In this document: in pieces, positions 33,461 through 42,668 of the stretch
How positions within the stretch are numbered: the first letter of the stretch is position 1
Layout: each line of letters opens with the position of its first letter
From: Ruminococcus sp.
GTDB taxonomy: Bacteria > Bacillota > Clostridia > Oscillospirales > Ruminococcaceae
Direction of reading: 5' to 3'
DNA: 64,000 bases
Assembly (NCBI RefSeq): GCF_017464355.1
Contig: NZ_JAFUAG010000027.1
Coordinates: forward strand, 1-64,000
Program-made: the position numbers and the translations under genes
The notes under the pieces: generated by a model
Told to the model about the DNA's origin: nothing
The model's input: the letters and a program-made list of their open reading frames with translations, nothing else
Database searches by the model: none

Positions 33461-34393
33461 TTACAGGTCCTGCATTATCTCCTGCCTTACCTTGTCCATT
33501 TCCTCAATGAACATCCTGTCCGTAGCCGAAAGCCTGTAGCTTGACTGGTATATCAGCACGTCCTTGTTGGTCTTTGAGATATTCGGCACGCTGCGCTGCA
33601 CCAGCCTGCAGCGGTCAAGTATCTCGCGGGGCATGGGGGATACCCACATATAAGCCTCGGGGCAGGCAGAAAGTATATCGAACTGGCTGCCCCTCTCGTA
33701 AACATATATATGCCTGCGCCTGCGGTTGAGGGCTGCGTTCTTCTTCTGGTAGACCGCTGATATGTTGGGCACAGTGTTGTCACCGTGCAGTACCTCGATG
33801 TACTTTTCAAGCACTTCCTCGGTTATCTCCTCTTCCTGCGCCAGGGGACTGTCAGCGCTCATTATCAGCACATAGTCGTACTGCCAGCTGCTGTGTACCG
33901 AGAGATTTTTCTCCTCCAGCAGTGGCAGGAAAAAGCTTTCGTAGGCGATAGGGTAGCGTATTATGCCCATGTCGTATTCGCATTCCACCACGGCATTTAT
34001 GGTGTCCATGGAATTTGTTTCCTTTATCTTCACATCCATATCCTGCCTGCCCGAAAGCTTGTTCAGAAAACAGGTGAAAGCGTGGGTGATGTAGCTTGCC
34101 CTTGGAAGCAGCAGCGAGAAGCTCACGCTGTCCTCGGGGTCGTCCTTGTAAAGGGCTTCCATTTTGTCCAGCTGAACAAGGATAGCCTTGGCATACTGCA
34201 AAAACTCCTTGCCCTTTTCCGTGGGAACTACCCCCTTGGCCGAACGCTTGAATATCGGTATGCCCACCTCATGCTCCATTTCCTTTATGGCCTTTGAAAG
34301 ATTGGGCTGACCCATATATAATGCCGAGGCCGCCTTGGTTATAGAACCCAGACGCTCCACCTCGACCACATAACGCAGATGTGTCAAGTTCAT
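33461..34393 (-). CDS. LysR-family transcriptional regulator
   Basis: The start at 34393 has AGGAGG 6 nt upstream; 310 aa. N-terminal winged helix MNLTHLRYVVEVERLGSITKAASALYMGQPNLSKAIKEME is a textbook LysR HTH. The remainder is the two-lobed effector domain. Promoter at 34437-34465. It is divergent from the Crp-family gene, with about 190 bp between them. Confidence 0.92.
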   Translation of the reverse strand: MNLTHLRYVVEVERLGSITKAASALYMGQPNLSKAIKEMEHEVGIPIFKRSAKGVVPTEKGKEFLQYAKAILVQLDKMEALYKDDPEDSVSFSLLLPRASYITHAFTCFLNKLSGRQDMDVKIKETNSMDTINAVVECEYDMGIIRYPIAYESFFLPLLEEKNLSVHSSWQYDYVLIMSADSPLAQEEEITEEVLEKYIEVLHGDNTVPNISAVYQKKNAALNRRRRHIYVYERGSQFDILSACPEAYMWVSPMPREILDRCRLVQRSVPNISKTNKDVLIYQSSYRLSATDRMFIEEMDKVRQEIMQDL

Positions 34394-34436
34394 CATTATC
34401 CTCCTGCTATATAAAAAAGTATATATCGACATATGT

Positions 34437-34465
34437 ATTATACAATATATTTTTTTATATGTCAA
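34437..34465 (-). promoter_or_regulatory. Promoter of LysR-cupin operon
   Basis: Minus strand TTGACA (34460-34465), 17 bp, TATAAT (34437-34442). Very AT-rich surroundings with overlapping ATATAT/CATATG dyads suitable for LysR autoregulation. Confidence 0.78.
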
Positions 34466-34512
34466 GCACAGCGGAAAAGTGCAGGCTTTCTCCATGAAAT
34501 TGACAAATGTTA

Positions 34513-34541
34513 ATGACAAACCTGTTATTCCGTGGTATAAT
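34513..34541 (+). promoter_or_regulatory. Promoter of Crp-family/aldo-keto reductase operon
   Basis: ATGACA (34513-34518), 17 bp, TATAAT (34536-34541). Confidence 0.65.
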
Positions 34542-34583
34542 ACTTTACAGAACAAGGCAAAGTCACAAAAAGGGGGTACTTTC

Positions 34584-35192
34584 ATGGATAAAAAATACTT
34601 TACAGACCAGCTGAGCGCTTTTGCAGAAAAACTCGGGCTCACAGTAAGCGGGGAGATACTTGACAAGGCCGTCAGCCTGGCAAGCTTCAGGGTGGTGAGC
34701 AAGGGAAGTCTGCTTTCTGCCATAGGCGATGACACCTCTCAGACAGCCCTGGTGCTTTCGGGGATAGCCAGGTGCTACTACATCAGCGAAGACGGCAGCG
34801 ACATGACCAGGGGCTTTGCCCCCGAGGGTTATATGTGCATGGACGAAGGCCTGTTCGGCTACCGTGAGAGGATATGTATGTGGGAGACCCTTGAGGAAAC
34901 TACACTGATGTTCTGCAAAACGGCGGAGCTGAAGGCACTTATCGACGGGTCTGCCGAGTTTAAGGATATCTGGATAATTCTCCTTGAAAATGCCATGCGC
35001 TACAAGATATACCGCGAGAACAGCTTCCTCACGGAAAATTCTGCGGAACGCTATATCCGTTTCAGGAAGATGTTCCCCGAACTCAGCGGGCGGGTGCCCC
35101 AGAAGCATATAGCTACCTATCTGGGCATAGCCCCCGAATCACTCAGCAGGATAAGGAGCGCCATGAAGGAGGAGCAGGAAAATGAACAGTGA
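34584..35192 (+). CDS. Crp/Fnr-family regulator
   Basis: The start at 34584 follows AGGGGG; 202 aa. N-terminal cyclic-nucleotide-binding-like beta roll (VVSKGSLLSAIGDDTSQTALVLSGIARCYYIS) and a C-terminal HTH (GRVPQKHIATYLGIAPESLSRIRS). No Cys cluster for an Fe-S centre is seen and the cAMP-contact Arg/Glu pair is not evident. The ligand is therefore unknown, as for many of the small Crp-like proteins of gut Clostridia. It overlaps the aldo/keto reductase gene by 11 bp and probably controls it. Confidence 0.85.
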   Translation: MDKKYFTDQLSAFAEKLGLTVSGEILDKAVSLASFRVVSKGSLLSAIGDDTSQTALVLSGIARCYYISEDGSDMTRGFAPEGYMCMDEGLFGYRERICMWETLEETTLMFCKTAELKALIDGSAEFKDIWIILLENAMRYKIYRENSFLTENSAERYIRFRKMFPELSGRVPQKHIATYLGIAPESLSRIRSAMKEEQENEQ

Positions 35193-36102
35193 TATAATGA
35201 TAGGTACCTGGGCATGGGGCGCAGGGTACAACGGCGCGGGAATGGTCTTCGGGAAAAAGACAGACCCCGGGATACTCCGGAAGACCTTTGACAAGGCCAT
35301 GGTACTTGGCCTGAAAAAATGGGATACCGCCGCTGTTTACGGCATGGGCAGCTGTGAAAAGCTGCTGGGCAAATTCATGGCGGGCAGGGAAGATATCTTC
35401 ATATCCACCAAGTTTTATCCCGCAAAAAAATATAAGGCAGGGGAGCTTACAAAGTCCTTTGAGAACAGCATGGCCCGCCTGGGCAGAAAGAGTGCCGATA
35501 TCTTCTGGATACACACCCCGAACAACCTCACAGAGAACCTTAAGGAAGCCCTGCCCCTCATGAAGGACGGCCGCATAAGGTCGGCGGGCATATCAAATGT
35601 TTCCATGGCGCATATCAGGCAGGCGGAAAATTTCCTGGCTGAAAACGGGCAGAAGCTTGGCGCGGTGCAGAACCATTTCAGCCTGCTGAGAAACGACCAG
35701 CAGCCGATCATCGACTACTGTGCAGCCCATGGCATAGTCTATTATGCCTATATGGTGCTGGAGCAGGGGGCGCTCTCGGGTAAATACAGCGCTGCCCGCC
35801 ATTTCCCGACTTTCTCTATGAGAAACATGGCTTTCCCGAAAAGCAAGTTTTTGAAGATAGAAGCTCTGCTGGATAAAATGCAGAAGATAGCTGAAAAATA
35901 CGCCATTGACCCCTCACAGGTGCCTGTGCTTTGGGCAATGGCAAGGGGTGCGGTGCCTATAGTCGGCATAACAAAGCCCGCCCATGCCGAAAAGCTGGCA
36001 GCAGCACTTAAAGTCACTCTGACAGCAGAGGAAACAGATGACCTCACCAACGAAGCAAAGAAAACAGGTATCCGTCAGCAGGGCAGCTGGGAGCCTCAGT
36101 GA
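35182..36102 (+). CDS. Aldo/keto reductase
   Basis: 306 aa. Catalytic tetrad Asp and Tyr in KWDTAAVYG, Lys in ISTKF and His in FWIHTPNN. The (alpha/beta)8 pattern and the C-terminal NADPH-binding segment (AVPIVGITKPAHAEKL) are present. The substrate is unknown. It overlaps the preceding Crp-family gene by 11 bp, so it is translationally coupled to its likely regulator. Confidence 0.92.
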   Translation: MNSDIMIGTWAWGAGYNGAGMVFGKKTDPGILRKTFDKAMVLGLKKWDTAAVYGMGSCEKLLGKFMAGREDIFISTKFYPAKKYKAGELTKSFENSMARLGRKSADIFWIHTPNNLTENLKEALPLMKDGRIRSAGISNVSMAHIRQAENFLAENGQKLGAVQNHFSLLRNDQQPIIDYCAAHGIVYYAYMVLEQGALSGKYSAARHFPTFSMRNMAFPKSKFLKIEALLDKMQKIAEKYAIDPSQVPVLWAMARGAVPIVGITKPAHAEKLAAALKVTLTAEETDDLTNEAKKTGIRQQGSWEPQ

Positions 36103-36109
36103 GTTTCAT

Positions 36110-36145
36110 AAGCGGTATTTCCCCAAAAGGGAAGTGCCGCTTTTG
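36110..36145 (+). terminator. Terminator of aldo/keto reductase gene
   Basis: AAGCGG (36110-36115) with CCGCTT (36137-36142), inner TTCCC/GGGAA, then TTTTG. Confidence 0.8.
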
Positions 36146-36186
36146 TGATGTTTTATACTAAAAAATGTTTATAATGAATGATATTA

Positions 36187-36253
36187 TTGACAACCTGAAC
36201 GAACTGTGCTAAAATGATAATGTAAATGTCAGACCTTTTGTAACATGGTCTGA
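36187..36253 (+). promoter_or_regulatory. Promoter and leader dyad of GNAT gene
   Basis: TTGACA (36187-36192), 17 bp, TAAAAT (36210-36215). Downstream, TCAGACC (36229-36235) and GGTCTGA (36247-36253) form an 11-nt-spaced dyad, a possible operator or hairpin. Confidence 0.6.
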
Positions 36254-36286
36254 AAATGAGATATCAGCAGCGCTGAGGGTTGTTTT

Positions 36287-36688
36287 ATGGAGATAAAAGA
36301 GTACAGAAATTTTGATATGACTGAGGTGCAGAGGCTGTATTCATCGGTGGGCTGGCAGGCCTATACTGAGGATATGGCAGCGCTGCAGCGGGGCTTTGAG
36401 AACTCTCTGCTGGTGCTTGGTGCCTATGAAAACGGCGAACTGCTGGGCATCATAAGAACTGTGGGGGACGGTGCGACCATACTGTTCATACAGGATATAC
36501 TGGTCTTCCCCGAAAGACAGCGCCAGGGCATTGGCAGGGTACTGGTAAAGGCCGTGATCGAACGATTTGCAGATGTCAGGCAGGTCGAGCTGGTCACGGA
36601 TAATGCGCCCGATACGGTGGCTTTCTACAAGGCGCTGGGTTTCCGTGAGCTTTCCGAGATAGGCTGCTGCGGGTTCATGCGGTGCTGA
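36287..36688 (+). CDS. GNAT-family N-acetyltransferase
   Basis: 133 aa, single GNAT domain. LGIIRTVGDGATILFIQDILVFPERQRQGIGRVLVKAV includes motif A with the acetyl-CoA pyrophosphate loop RQGIG. C-terminal TDNAPDTVAFYKALGF is motif B. The substrate cannot be assigned. It has its own promoter but lies only 50 nt before upp. Confidence 0.9.
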   Translation: MEIKEYRNFDMTEVQRLYSSVGWQAYTEDMAALQRGFENSLLVLGAYENGELLGIIRTVGDGATILFIQDILVFPERQRQGIGRVLVKAVIERFADVRQVELVTDNAPDTVAFYKALGFRELSEIGCCGFMRC

Positions 36689-36739
36689 TACTTACCGAAA
36701 AATAGCGCAGATGCGCAGAAATAAAGCGAGGTCGATATC

Positions 36740-37369
36740 ATGAGCAAAGTAACAATAATAGACCACCCCCTCATCAAACACAAGATATCCCTGCTCCGTG
36801 ATGAAAACACAGGCACCAGAGATTTCAGGCGGCTGGTGGAGGAGATAGCCATGCTTATGGGCTATGAGGCTCTGCGGGACCTGCCCACCGCGCCTGTCAG
36901 CGTGAAGACACCTATCTCCGAAGCTGATGTGCCCATGCTCTCAGGCAAGAAGCTGGCTATAGTCCCCATACTGCGTGCGGGGCTGGGCATGGTCAACGGC
37001 ATACTGGCGCTGGTGCCCTCTGCCAAGGTGGGACATATAGGGCTTTACCGCGATGAAGTCACCCACGAGCCCCATGAGTATTTCTGCAAGCTGCCCCAGA
37101 ATATCGAGGACAGGCTGGTCATACTCCCCGACCCCATGCTGGCAACGGGGGGCTCGGCCATAGCCGCCGTTGATTTCATAAAGCAGCACGGCTGCAGCAA
37201 TATAAAGTTCATGTGCATAATCGCTGCCCCCGAGGGTCTGGCGGCACTGGAAAAGGCACACCCAGATATCGAGATATATGTGGGCAGCCTTGATGAAAAG
37301 CTTAACGGCAATGCATATATAGTTCCCGGCCTTGGCGATGCAGGCGACAGGATATTCGGGACAAAGTGA
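36740..37369 (+). CDS. upp: Uracil phosphoribosyltransferase
   Basis: 209 aa. Converts uracil and PRPP to UMP. N-terminal [21 protein letters not shown] is characteristic, the PRPP loop is [14 protein letters not shown], and the uracil-binding C-terminus is [17 protein letters not shown]. First gene of a salvage cluster: upp, hpt, purine permease, a small hypothetical gene and an apt-like gene, all on the same strand with short gaps. Confidence 0.96.
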   Translation: MSKVTIIDHPLIKHKISLLRDENTGTRDFRRLVEEIAMLMGYEALRDLPTAPVSVKTPISEADVPMLSGKKLAIVPILRAGLGMVNGILALVPSAKVGHIGLYRDEVTHEPHEYFCKLPQNIEDRLVILPDPMLATGGSAIAAVDFIKQHGCSNIKFMCIIAAPEGLAALEKAHPDIEIYVGSLDEKLNGNAYIVPGLGDAGDRIFGTK

Positions 37370-37388
37370 CAGAGAGGAGAGATTTGCG

Positions 37389-37940
37389 ATGCAGATGACC
37401 AATATGCCTGAGTTCCATAAGCATATCAAGCGGGTAGTTATCTCCGAGGAGGAGATCAAGACCGCTGTTACCAAAGCAGGCGAGATACTATCCATGGAGT
37501 ACAAGGACAAGCCCCTGCTGCTGGTGAGCATACTCAAAGGCGCCTATGTTTTTCTGGCTGACCTGAGCCGTGCAGTAACTATCCCCCACGAGATAGGCTT
37601 CATGGCGGCAAAGAGCTATTTTGAGGGGACCGAGAGTACGGGCACCGTTGAGATAACCATGGATCTCAAACAGGATATAAGCAAGTACCATGTGGTCATA
37701 GTTGAGGATATCATAGATACGGGCAGGACCCTGAAGGAGGTCATGAAGTATCTGGAGAGCAAGGGACCTCTGTCCCTGCGGGTGGTAACTCTGCTGGACA
37801 AGCCCGAAAGGCGGCTGGTAAAGCTGCAGTCGGATTATTCGCTGTTTACTATCCCCGATTATTTCGTTATCGGCTACGGGCTGGACTATGGGGAGTATTA
37901 CCGTAATCTTCCCTGTATAGCGGAATTCGGGGAGGATTAG
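37389..37940 (+). CDS. hpt: Hypoxanthine phosphoribosyltransferase
   Basis: The start at 37389 follows GAGAGGAGAG; 183 aa. Makes IMP/GMP from hypoxanthine/guanine and PRPP. Features: LLLVSILKGAYVFLADLSR, the flexible-loop region FMAAKSYFEGTESTG, the PRPP loop VVIVEDIIDTGRTL, and FVIGYGLDYGEYYRNLP. It lies 2 nt before the permease gene. Confidence 0.95.
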   Translation: MQMTNMPEFHKHIKRVVISEEEIKTAVTKAGEILSMEYKDKPLLLVSILKGAYVFLADLSRAVTIPHEIGFMAAKSYFEGTESTGTVEITMDLKQDISKYHVVIVEDIIDTGRTLKEVMKYLESKGPLSLRVVTLLDKPERRLVKLQSDYSLFTIPDYFVIGYGLDYGEYYRNLPCIAEFGED

Positions 37941-37942
37941 GC

Positions 37943-39298
37943 ATGGAGAAGTTTTTCAAGCTGAAAGAGCATGGCACCGATGTCAGGACGGAGATAACGG
38001 CAGGCCTTACAACTTTCATGACCATGGCCTACATACTGGCGGTCAATCCCAGCGTGCTTTCCTCAACGGGTATGGACAGCACTGCGGTTCTGCTGGCGAC
38101 CTGTCTTGCTTCATTCATCGGTACCATGTGCATGGGAGTCATGGCCAACCTGCCCTTTGCCATGTCGGCAGGCATGGGACTCAATGCGTTCATGGCCTAT
38201 ACGGTCTGCGGTGCCATGGGCTACCCCTGGCAGGTCGGCCTGCTGGCGGTGTTCTGTGAGGGTGTCATATTCATCATACTCTCGGTGACAAGAGTCCGCG
38301 AAGCCATATTTGACTGCATACCCATATCGCTGAAAAAAGCGGTGTCGGTGGGTATCGGCCTGTTCATCGCGTTTATAGGCCTGCAGAATGCCAAGCTGGT
38401 AGTCGGCGGCGCCACATTGGTGGAGCTTGTGGATTTCACCGAGGATTTCTCCACCCGCGGCATATGCGCTTTGCTGGCGCTCATAGGCACCCTGGGCATG
38501 ATAGTTCTCTATATCAAGAAAGTTCCCGGCTCTATCCTCATAGGCATACTGGGCACCTGGGTGCTGGGCATGATTTGTCAGCTCACAGGCATTTACAAGC
38601 CCGACGGCGAGAACTGGTTCTCGCTGTTCCCAAGCTTCAGCATGACGGATTTTACGGCCATCGGCAAGACCTTCGGCCAGTGCTTCAAGGCTGACCTCAG
38701 CAACGTGGGGGTATTCAACTTCATCGTTATAATGATGTCCTTCATGTTCGTTGACCTTTTTGATACTATGGGAACTCTCATCGGTGTATCCTCCAAGGCT
38801 GATATGCTCGATGAGAACGGCAGACTTCCCGCAGTGCGCCCCGCACTTCTGTCAGATGCTGTCGCAACTACAGCAGGGGCCGTGCTGGGAACATCTACCA
38901 CTACCACCTTCGTCGAATCCGCCGCAGGTGTGGGCGCAGGCGGAAGAACAGGCCTTACTGCCATAACTACCGCAGTGCTGTTTCTGGCCTCCATGTTCTT
39001 TGCCCCACTGTTCATAGCCATACCTGCCTTTGCTACAGCCCCCGCGCTGATAGTTGTGGGCTTTCTGATGTTCAGCTCTATCACAGATATCAAGTTCGAT
39101 GCCAAAAACTATTCCACGGCAGTTCCCGCATATCTGTGCATACTGGCTATGCCCCTGTTCTACAGCATTTCCGAGGGTATCGCCATCGGTGTCATCTCCC
39201 ACGTTGTCATCAATGTCTGCTGCGGCAAGGCGAAGACCATAAACCCCATAATGTATGTGCTGACAGTGCTTTTCGTGTTGAAATATATTTTCCTTTGA
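37943..39298 (+). CDS. Adenine/guanine/hypoxanthine permease (AzgA/PbuG-like)
   Basis: 451 aa with about 13 hydrophobic segments. N-terminal TDVRTEITAGLTTFMTMAYILAVNP is diagnostic for the AzgA branch of the nucleobase-cation symporter-2 superfamily. MSAGMGLNAFMAYTV and TSTTTTFVESAAGVGAGGRTGL are the substrate-site signatures. It brings purine bases in for the adjacent phosphoribosyltransferases. Confidence 0.94.
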   Translation: MEKFFKLKEHGTDVRTEITAGLTTFMTMAYILAVNPSVLSSTGMDSTAVLLATCLASFIGTMCMGVMANLPFAMSAGMGLNAFMAYTVCGAMGYPWQVGLLAVFCEGVIFIILSVTRVREAIFDCIPISLKKAVSVGIGLFIAFIGLQNAKLVVGGATLVELVDFTEDFSTRGICALLALIGTLGMIVLYIKKVPGSILIGILGTWVLGMICQLTGIYKPDGENWFSLFPSFSMTDFTAIGKTFGQCFKADLSNVGVFNFIVIMMSFMFVDLFDTMGTLIGVSSKADMLDENGRLPAVRPALLSDAVATTAGAVLGTSTTTTFVESAAGVGAGGRTGLTAITTAVLFLASMFFAPLFIAIPAFATAPALIVVGFLMFSSITDIKFDAKNYSTAVPAYLCILAMPLFYSISEGIAIGVISHVVINVCCGKAKTINPIMYVLTVLFVLKYIFL

Positions 39299-39320
39299 TA
39301 TCATGTAAAGCAGGTGTTTT

Positions 39321-39716
39321 ATGGAAAAGAGAAAGATAGGCGGTGTCATTGCCGCCGTGATCGTCATGGCGCTGATAATCATTGAGGCCTGTATCTCCAG
39401 GGCGCTGCTTTCCTACGGCTACAGCTTCAAGCAACTGCCCCAGACTACCGAGGTCTTTTTTCACCTGACCAAGGGCTTTACTGTCACCTCCAACGTTGAC
39501 GGCCAGACCAGCAGGTTCATCGGGCGGACGAACTATGATTTTGACGAACTGTTCAGGGATAACGGCTACGAGAAACTCTATGAGCTTCACGGGATAGTCT
39601 ACTACAGCAAGGACGGCGAGTTTGCAGACTTCAGCCTGAGCAGGACAGAGTATTCCTGCACCTGGTTCACGGTCTACGAGATATCAGCCGACCATGAGAT
39701 AGAAACTTTTAAGTAA
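39321..39716 (+). CDS. Hypothetical membrane-anchored protein in purine salvage cluster
   Basis: 131 aa. One N-terminal transmembrane helix (GGVIAAVIVMALIIIEACIS) and an extracytoplasmic domain of about 100 residues with no recognised motif. It is between the purine permease and the apt-like gene and is likely co-transcribed; a role in transport is possible but not shown. Confidence 0.6.
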   Translation: MEKRKIGGVIAAVIVMALIIIEACISRALLSYGYSFKQLPQTTEVFFHLTKGFTVTSNVDGQTSRFIGRTNYDFDELFRDNGYEKLYELHGIVYYSKDGEFADFSLSRTEYSCTWFTVYEISADHEIETFK

Positions 39717-39740
39717 TAGCAGAAAGAGGAGTGTTTGAAA

Positions 39741-40277
39741 ATGGAAACATATACTTTAAAGGTGGCAGGCCTTACCAGAGAACTGCCGATCTGTGCAGCG
39801 AGCGACAAGCTTGATATAGCAGCTTTCATCATGTTCTCCGATGTGGAGATGACAGTGAAGTCCGCTGAGGAACTGCTGAAAAAAGCCCCCGATTTCGACG
39901 TTATCATCACCGCCGAATCCAAGGGCATACCGCTGGCTTACGAGGCTGCAAGGCAGTCGGGAAAGAATTATGTGGTAGCAAGAAAATCCGTTAAGCTCTA
40001 CATGACCGACCCCATTTCGGTAAAGGTAAAGTCCATAACCACCGCCGCTGTGCAGACACTGTACCTCTCTCAGGAGGACGTGGCAAGGCTCAGGGGCAAG
40101 CGTGTGCTTATCCTTGATGACGTCATCAGCACAGGCGAGTCACTGACGGCTGTCGAAGAACTTGTCAGGGAAGCAGGCGGAGAGATCGTGGGGAAGGGTG
40201 CTGTCCTCGCCGAGGGCGACGCTGCCGACAGGACAGACATATTCTTCCTGGAAAAGCTGCCCCTTTTCTTCAAGTGA
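39741..40277 (+). CDS. Adenine phosphoribosyltransferase-like protein
   Basis: The start at 39741 follows GAGGAG; 178 aa. Type I phosphoribosyltransferase with the PRPP loop VLILDDVISTGESL and FDVIITAESKGIPLAYEAARQSGKNYVVARKSVK, matching the adenine-binding subgroup. It could serve adenine or xanthine; the cluster (hpt plus purine permease) supports purine salvage. A strong terminator ends the cluster. Confidence 0.88.
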   Translation: METYTLKVAGLTRELPICAASDKLDIAAFIMFSDVEMTVKSAEELLKKAPDFDVIITAESKGIPLAYEAARQSGKNYVVARKSVKLYMTDPISVKVKSITTAAVQTLYLSQEDVARLRGKRVLILDDVISTGESLTAVEELVREAGGEIVGKGAVLAEGDAADRTDIFFLEKLPLFFK

Positions 40278-40283
40278 TAAAGC

Positions 40284-40313
40284 AGGCCATACCCTTGTGG
40301 GTATGGCCTTTTT
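40284..40313 (+). terminator. Terminator of salvage cluster
   Basis: AGGCCATACCC (40284-40294), TTGT, GGGTATGGCCT (40299-40309), TTTT. Confidence 0.9.
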
Positions 40314-40349
40314 ACGCTCTATGCACAGCACGAGTCTCGGCGCGCATAA

Positions 40350-40830
40350 CTATCCATACGCTTTTCCTGTTTCCCATAGTCCGTATGGGTCTTCCCTGAG
40401 CTTTTCAGCGTATATGTCAGTTACCTCTTTTATCTCGAAAAACATGGCCTTGCAGCTGCCTATCATTGCTTATTTTATGAGACCTCTGCTTAAGCCTCAC
40501 GCTGTATTTTGTACCATGCCTTCACGGGCGGGCAGCCGCATTCCACCAGCCCCATGGCCGTTCTCTCCGCCCCGGGGGGAAGCTTGCGTATCTTCACGGT
40601 GATGCCCATAGCCTTGTCTTCCTCGGTAAGCTAATATTCGGGGCTTGACCGCAGTGCGGGCATGAAGATGGAGCCCTCACTGCCACTAGTTCTTTCAGGG
40701 TATCTATCACCGTCATGGCGCCCCCCTCCAGCCTGCCAAAGCTGCTGAGGGCGCAGTGTACCCCAAGTATCATGCCCCTGCTTATGCCCAGCTCGGCCAG
40801 CGCCCTGATTGATCCATCCTTAGTCACCAT
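40350..40830 (-). pseudogene. Decayed AAC(3)-family N-acetyltransferase
   Basis: From the ATG at 40830 the product begins MVTKDGSIRALAELGISRGM and HCALSSFGRLEGGAMTVIDTLKELV, the normal start of aminoglycoside 3-N-acetyltransferase-like (AAC(3)/YokD) proteins. A frameshift near 40670-40690 then moves EGSIFMPALRSSPEY into another frame. A TAG (40631-40633) interrupts before LTEEDKAMGITVKIRKLP. Further downstream, after missing material and more stops, MFFEIKEVTDIYAEKLRED and PYGLWETGKAYG (to 40350) look like the C-terminus. The remnant is about 480 bp against roughly 800 bp for intact genes. A non-functional gene is the best reading. Confidence 0.75.
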
Positions 40831-40834
40831 GGTA

Positions 40835-41740
40835 TCATCGCCTGCTTTCTGCCAGGTCAGTTACTTCCTCAAGCTTCGGGGGACACAGCTGGCTGGGGTA
40901 ACGGGAAACTGCCACCCCTGCGCAGGCGCTTGCAAACTTCACAAGCTCCTCATCGGCCATGCCTGCCGCCAGTGCGTAGGTGCAGCCTGCCTTGAAGGTA
41001 TCGCCTGCACCCAGGGTGCTGACCACATTCACCCTGAAAGGCATGAAACGCTTTATCTCCTGCCCCTTTCTCCCGTAGAAGAACTCATTCCCGCCGTTGG
41101 TTATTATTGTCAGCCCCGAGGAATTTTCCATGTAAAGGGGCAGCATTTTTTCACGTTCACAGCTGCCGTAATGCATGGCAAGGGCTTCCCCCGAGATGAC
41201 CGTCACAGCCGCATGGCGGTGGATGAAGCTGTCATACTTGCAGTCAATGGTCACATAGGGTATGCCTGCGGCTATGCACATCTCTGCCGCCCTCACCGAG
41301 TCTTCCCTAAGACATTCATCTATGGCCGCAGCATCGCACCATTCAATGTCCGAAGACTTAGGCTCGTTCCAGTGCTTTCTGCCGCTTTCGTAAGCCTCGC
41401 TGAAAAAATGCCCGAAGCTGCCGAAGGGCGTGCGGATATCGCCTGTTATCAGGATATAGTCCTCCAGCCCCTCAAAGCTGTCATCAAAGGTCAGTGAGCT
41501 TATGTCCACCGATGTGCCCCTGAAATGTTCCCTGGCAAGACTTGCTGTGTTCCTGCCGATGTGGGTGCCGTCGATCTTCACCTTAGCCCCCAGGGAAGAA
41601 AGCACCGTGGCGCAGGTGCCTGTTTCACCGCCGATAAATCTTGCGCTTTGCTGTATCTCGGTGTATTCGTCAGGCACGGGAAAGCTCCCCAGCCTGAAAC
41701 TGTTTGAACCGCAGATCATTCCGTACAGATATATCTTCAT
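40835..41740 (-). CDS. PfkB-family carbohydrate kinase
   Basis: The start at 41740 follows GGAGGTG; 301 aa. Ribokinase-fold sugar kinase: the N-terminal GGETGTCATVLSSLGAKV glycine motif and the C-terminal anion-hole/catalytic-base motif NVVSTLGAGDTFKAG. The sugar is not deducible. Its stop lies 4 nt before the start of the decayed AAC(3) gene, so the two were probably one operon. Confidence 0.9.
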   Translation of the reverse strand: MKIYLYGMICGSNSFRLGSFPVPDEYTEIQQSARFIGGETGTCATVLSSLGAKVKIDGTHIGRNTASLAREHFRGTSVDISSLTFDDSFEGLEDYILITGDIRTPFGSFGHFFSEAYESGRKHWNEPKSSDIEWCDAAAIDECLREDSVRAAEMCIAAGIPYVTIDCKYDSFIHRHAAVTVISGEALAMHYGSCEREKMLPLYMENSSGLTIITNGGNEFFYGRKGQEIKRFMPFRVNVVSTLGAGDTFKAGCTYALAAGMADEELVKFASACAGVAVSRYPSQLCPPKLEEVTDLAESRR

Positions 41741-41766
41741 GAGCTCACCTCCATATACTTTATGGT

Positions 41767-41795
41767 AGTATATCACCAATGTCAAATTTTGTCAA
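41767..41795 (-). promoter_or_regulatory. Promoter of PfkB-family kinase gene
   Basis: Minus strand TTGACA (41790-41795), 17 bp, TATACT (41767-41772). It is back to back with the promoter at 41799. Confidence 0.78.
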
Positions 41796-41798
41796 GCC

Positions 41799-41827
41799 TT
41801 GACCCCGCTTTGCAGATATGCTATACT
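41799..41827 (+). promoter_or_regulatory. Promoter of DUF6678-like gene
   Basis: TTGACC (41799-41804), 17 bp, TATACT (41822-41827). The transcript would have a leader of only about 15 nt. Confidence 0.72.
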
Positions 41828-41847
41828 ATGACCAAAGGGGTGATACC

Positions 41848-42513
41848 ATGCAGGAGCTGTTAAGGCAGAAGCTTCACGCTGAAAAGGGAAGTATCTCTGA
41901 ACCGCAGGAGGGCAGGGATATATTTGAGATATGCTGGAAAGGCGGCATATGTTTCAGGGCTGAGATATTGCCCGAAAATACAGGTAGAGGATTTTACTGC
42001 GTTATGCGGGACGGTCAGGCCATATCCCCCGCAGTTTTTTTCAGGAAGACAGATGACCGCCTGCTTTCCGCCATGCAGGGGCTAATAAACGATATCGACC
42101 GCGGCAGGTATGACCGCAAGAAGACCCTGCGGGAAATGGTGCGCCTCACCGCTGAGGAGCGCAGGCTGGTATCGTGCATGAACGATACCAAGTGGCGGGA
42201 GCTTTTTTCGGCGCTGAAAGAAAAATGTCCCCGTGTAGATATCAGGTACAAGTCCCTCTTTGAGGAAGACCCGCCCGAGGGCTACAGCGGCCTGTGGGAA
42301 GACGAGGGGCTTGACTACACCCTCAATGCCGAACTGGAATGGGTAAAGCTCCGTCCCGTGACTGCTGAAACGATCGCCCGTGGCGCCCTGCTTGACCCCA
42401 GGGTCATCACCACTGATGATACTGCCCTGCTTAAGGAGATATTTGCTGAGTACAATATCCCCCACGAGTATGATGAAGCCGAACAGGCCTATGTGGTATG
42501 GGGATATAAATGA
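41848..42513 (+). CDS. DUF6678-like hypothetical protein
   Basis: The start at 41848 follows AAAGGGG; 221 aa, cytoplasmic. The segment CMNDTKWRELFSALKEKCPRVDIRYKSLFE, the middle GYSGLWEDEGLD and LEWVKLRP, and the C-terminal VITTDDTALLKEIFAEYNIPHE resemble DUF6678 as I recall it. There is also an N-terminal extension of about 95 residues. The function is unknown; families of this size often include immunity-type proteins. Confidence 0.55.
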   Translation: MQELLRQKLHAEKGSISEPQEGRDIFEICWKGGICFRAEILPENTGRGFYCVMRDGQAISPAVFFRKTDDRLLSAMQGLINDIDRGRYDRKKTLREMVRLTAEERRLVSCMNDTKWRELFSALKEKCPRVDIRYKSLFEEDPPEGYSGLWEDEGLDYTLNAELEWVKLRPVTAETIARGALLDPRVITTDDTALLKEIFAEYNIPHEYDEAEQAYVVWGYK

Positions 42514-42668
42514 TACGACGGAAAGTTGTGCATATTGCGCCAAATTTCTCTGCTTTCATGAGAATATCCTCCAAAATAATTCTTCAGCTGTTAACAGATG
42601 ATGACAAACGAACAAAAATGTAGTATGGTCATATATAGATATCCCAAACCTGCGGCGCTTCATCTGTA

